Origin: Acidobacteria bacterium RIFCSPHIGHO2_01_FULL_67_28 | GTDB lineage: Bacteria; Acidobacteriota; Terriglobia; Acidiferrales; 2-02-FULL-67-57 | NCBI GenBank assembly: GCA_001766965.1 | Contig: MEKM01000165.1 | Location: forward strand, 5,713-11,764 | Reading direction: 5' to 3' | DNA: 6,052 bases | Shown: piece after piece, positions 4,787-6,052 of the stretch | How the letters are laid out: each line of letters opens with the position of its first letter | Position numbering within the stretch: position 1 is the first letter of the stretch | Program-made: the position numbers and the translations under genes | The notes under the pieces: generated by a model | What the model saw: the letters and a program-made list of their open reading frames with translations, nothing else | The model's database searches: none | Told to the model about the DNA's origin: nothing

Positions 4787-6052
4787 TCAGGCCACCTGGG
4801 CGAGGCGGTAGCGGCGCTGCCAGAGCCGGCGCACGTAGTCGACGGTGGCGGCGAAGTCGGGCGGCGGCGCGGCTACGTAGGCGAAGGCGTCCTGTTTGGC
4901 GCGGGCGAGCAGCTCGTGGTCGCGCAGGAGGTTGGCGATGCGGAAGTTCAAGTAGCCGTGCTGGCGCGTGCCGAAGAACTCCCCCGGGCCGCGCAGTTTC
5001 AGGTCGAGCTCGGCGATCTTGAACCCGTCCTGCGTCTGGGTGAGAGTTTCCAGGCGCTCGCGGGCCACCTCGCCGGCCTCAGCGGGCGTCATCAGAATGC
5101 AGGTCGAGGCGTGGCGGCCGCGCCCGATGCGCCCGCGCAACTGGTGGAGCTGGGCCAGCCCGAAGCGCTCGGCGTGCTCGATGACCATGACGGTGGCGTT
5201 GGGGACGTCGACGCCGACTTCGATCACGGTGGTCGAGACCAGGACGTCGAGCTCGCCGCGGGCGAAGGCCCGCATCACGCCCTCTTTGTCTTCGCCGCGC
5301 AGGCGCCCGTGGAGCAACCCCACGCGCAGGCCCTGGAAGACTTCCTTCGAGAGCCGCTCGTATTCCTTGGTCGCGGCCTTGAGCTCGCGCTTCGATTCGT
5401 CGATGACGGGGTAGACGATGTAGGCCTGGCGGCCGGCGACCGCCTGCTTGCGCACGAAGTCCCAGACGCCGCGGGCGGCGGTGTCCTCGACCCAGCGGGT
5501 CTCGATGGGGGCGCGGCCGGGCGGCATCTCGTCGAGCACCGACATATCGAGGTCGCTGTAGAGCGTGAGTGCCAGCGTGCGCGGGATGGGTGTGGCGGTC
5601 ATGACCAGCACGTGCGGGTGGGCGGCGGCGTTGCGTCCCTTGCGGATGAGCTCGAGCCGCTGCATCACCCCGAAGCGGTGCTGCTCGTCCACGATGACCA
5701 GGCCCAGGCGGTGGAACTCGACCTCGGGCTCGAGCAGGGCGTGCGTGCCCACGATGAAGTCCAGGTCGCCGGCGGCGAGGTCGCCCCGCGTCTGTTTTTT
5801 TTCTTTGGCCGGCAGTTCGCTCACGAGCAACCCGAGCCGGTAGCGCGTGGGCGCGAAGCGCTGGCAGGCGTAGAGGTAGTGCTGCGCCGCGAGGATTTCG
5901 GTCGGGGCCATGAGCGCCACCTGGTAGCCGTTCTCCATGGCCAGGATGGCGGCCTCGAAGGCGACGATGGTCTTGCCCGCGCCCACGTCGCCTTGCAGCA
6001 GGCGGTTCATCGGCACGGGCGTCTCGATGTCGTCGGCGATTTCCTTGAGCAC
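4787..6052 (-). CDS. recG: ATP-dependent DNA helicase RecG, C-terminal helicase part (5' end outside the window)
   Basis: RecG remodels stalled replication forks and branched recombination intermediates. The 421 codons seen here cover the motor domains of a protein usually near 700 residues. The N-terminal wedge domain lies beyond the window, and the first codon (GTG) is an internal Val rather than a start. Numbered within the fragment, the motifs are: M-N-R-L-L-Q-G-D-V-G-A-G-K-T (Walker A, to 28), M-A-P-T-E-I-L-A (motif Ia), V-D-E-Q-H-R-F-G-V (Walker B box, D122-H125), T-A-T-P-I-P-R-T-L (motif III, 152-160), V-S-T-T-V-I-E-V-G-V-D-V-P (272-284) and Q-L-R-G-R-I-G-R-G (motif VI, 304-312). L-K-L-R-G-P-G-E-F-F-G-T-R-Q-H-G (351-366) is a typical RecG C-terminal block. 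The usual Ser in G-D-V-G-S-G-K-T is Ala, a mild change. The gene is followed directly by rsmD. No frameshift is seen. Confidence 0.96.
   Translation of the reverse strand: MLKEIADDIETPVPMNRLLQGDVGAGKTIVAFEAAILAMENGYQVALMAPTEILAAQHYLYACQRFAPTRYRLGLLVSELPAKEKKQTRGDLAAGDLDFIVGTHALLEPEVEFHRLGLVIVDEQHRFGVMQRLELIRKGRNAAAHPHVLVMTATPIPRTLALTLYSDLDMSVLDEMPPGRAPIETRWVEDTAARGVWDFVRKQAVAGRQAYIVYPVIDESKRELKAATKEYERLSKEVFQGLRVGLLHGRLRGEDKEGVMRAFARGELDVLVSTTVIEVGVDVPNATVMVIEHAERFGLAQLHQLRGRIGRGRHASTCILMTPAEAGEVARERLETLTQTQDGFKIAELDLKLRGPGEFFGTRQHGYLNFRIANLLRDHELLARAKQDAFAYVAAPPPDFAATVDYVRRLWQRRYRLAQVA
4792..4797 (-). promoter_or_regulatory. rsmD ribosome binding site inside the recG 3' end
   Basis: On the minus strand 4797-4792 reads AGGTGG, 6 bases before the rsmD ATG at 4785 and within the last codons of recG. 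It fixes the rsmD start and supports translation coupled to recG. Confidence 0.6.

Noticed and set aside
4201..5022. 273-residue plus-strand ORF over rsmD and the recG end
   Set aside because: Both minus-strand genes here are unmistakable. The ORF ends in Arg/Gly/Ala low-complexity sequence and spans two antisense genes.
1..6052. tRNA, rRNA, CRISPR arrays, insertion sequences or phage genes
   Set aside because: No direct repeat array, transposase motif, terminal inverted repeats or recognisable structural RNA was seen, and coding genes fill nearly all of the window.

Overview
This is a GC-rich bacterial window with short intergenic gaps and seven protein genes. Two of them run off the window edges. 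The organism cannot be named from the sequence alone. The GC-rich composition, the secreted M28 peptidase, the sigma70-like promoter with a TAGAAT -10 box and the probable selenoprotein would all fit an Acidobacteriota-like soil or sediment bacterium or another GC-rich Gram-negative lineage. That placement is an inference.

Layout. Plus strand, 1-2474: the 3' part of an Nramp-family Mn/Fe transporter; a UspA-type universal stress protein (USP); an AhpE-like peroxiredoxin; and two short genes of unknown function, the first of which carries CxxC and CxxH motifs. Minus strand, 2481-6052, in transcription order from the right edge: the helicase part of recG, then rsmD one base after its stop, then a secreted M28-family aminopeptidase. 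The two gene sets converge and are separated by six bases near 2477.

Main result: the peroxiredoxin gene (1063-1551) contains an in-frame TGA at 1210-1212, exactly where the catalytic (peroxidatic) cysteine of the family belongs (T-x-x-C becomes T-x-x-U). The frame is open on both sides and the rest of the protein is intact. Immediately downstream the RNA can fold into a hairpin with a GU-starting apical loop, as expected of a bacterial SECIS. The best reading is a selenocysteine-containing peroxiredoxin (U50) that standard gene callers would split or truncate. The selenocysteine machinery (selA/B/C/D) is not in the window.

How the genes may work together: the usp and peroxiredoxin genes are 37 bp apart and probably share the promoter at 529-556, which is followed by a perfect 14-bp palindrome around the expected transcription start. 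Manganese/iron import, a USP and a peroxide-reducing selenoenzyme side by side suggest an oxidative-stress or metal-homeostasis neighbourhood. This is inferred from context only. recG (fork and recombination repair) and rsmD (16S rRNA m2G966 methylation) form a housekeeping operon. The M28 peptidase downstream may have its own promoter.
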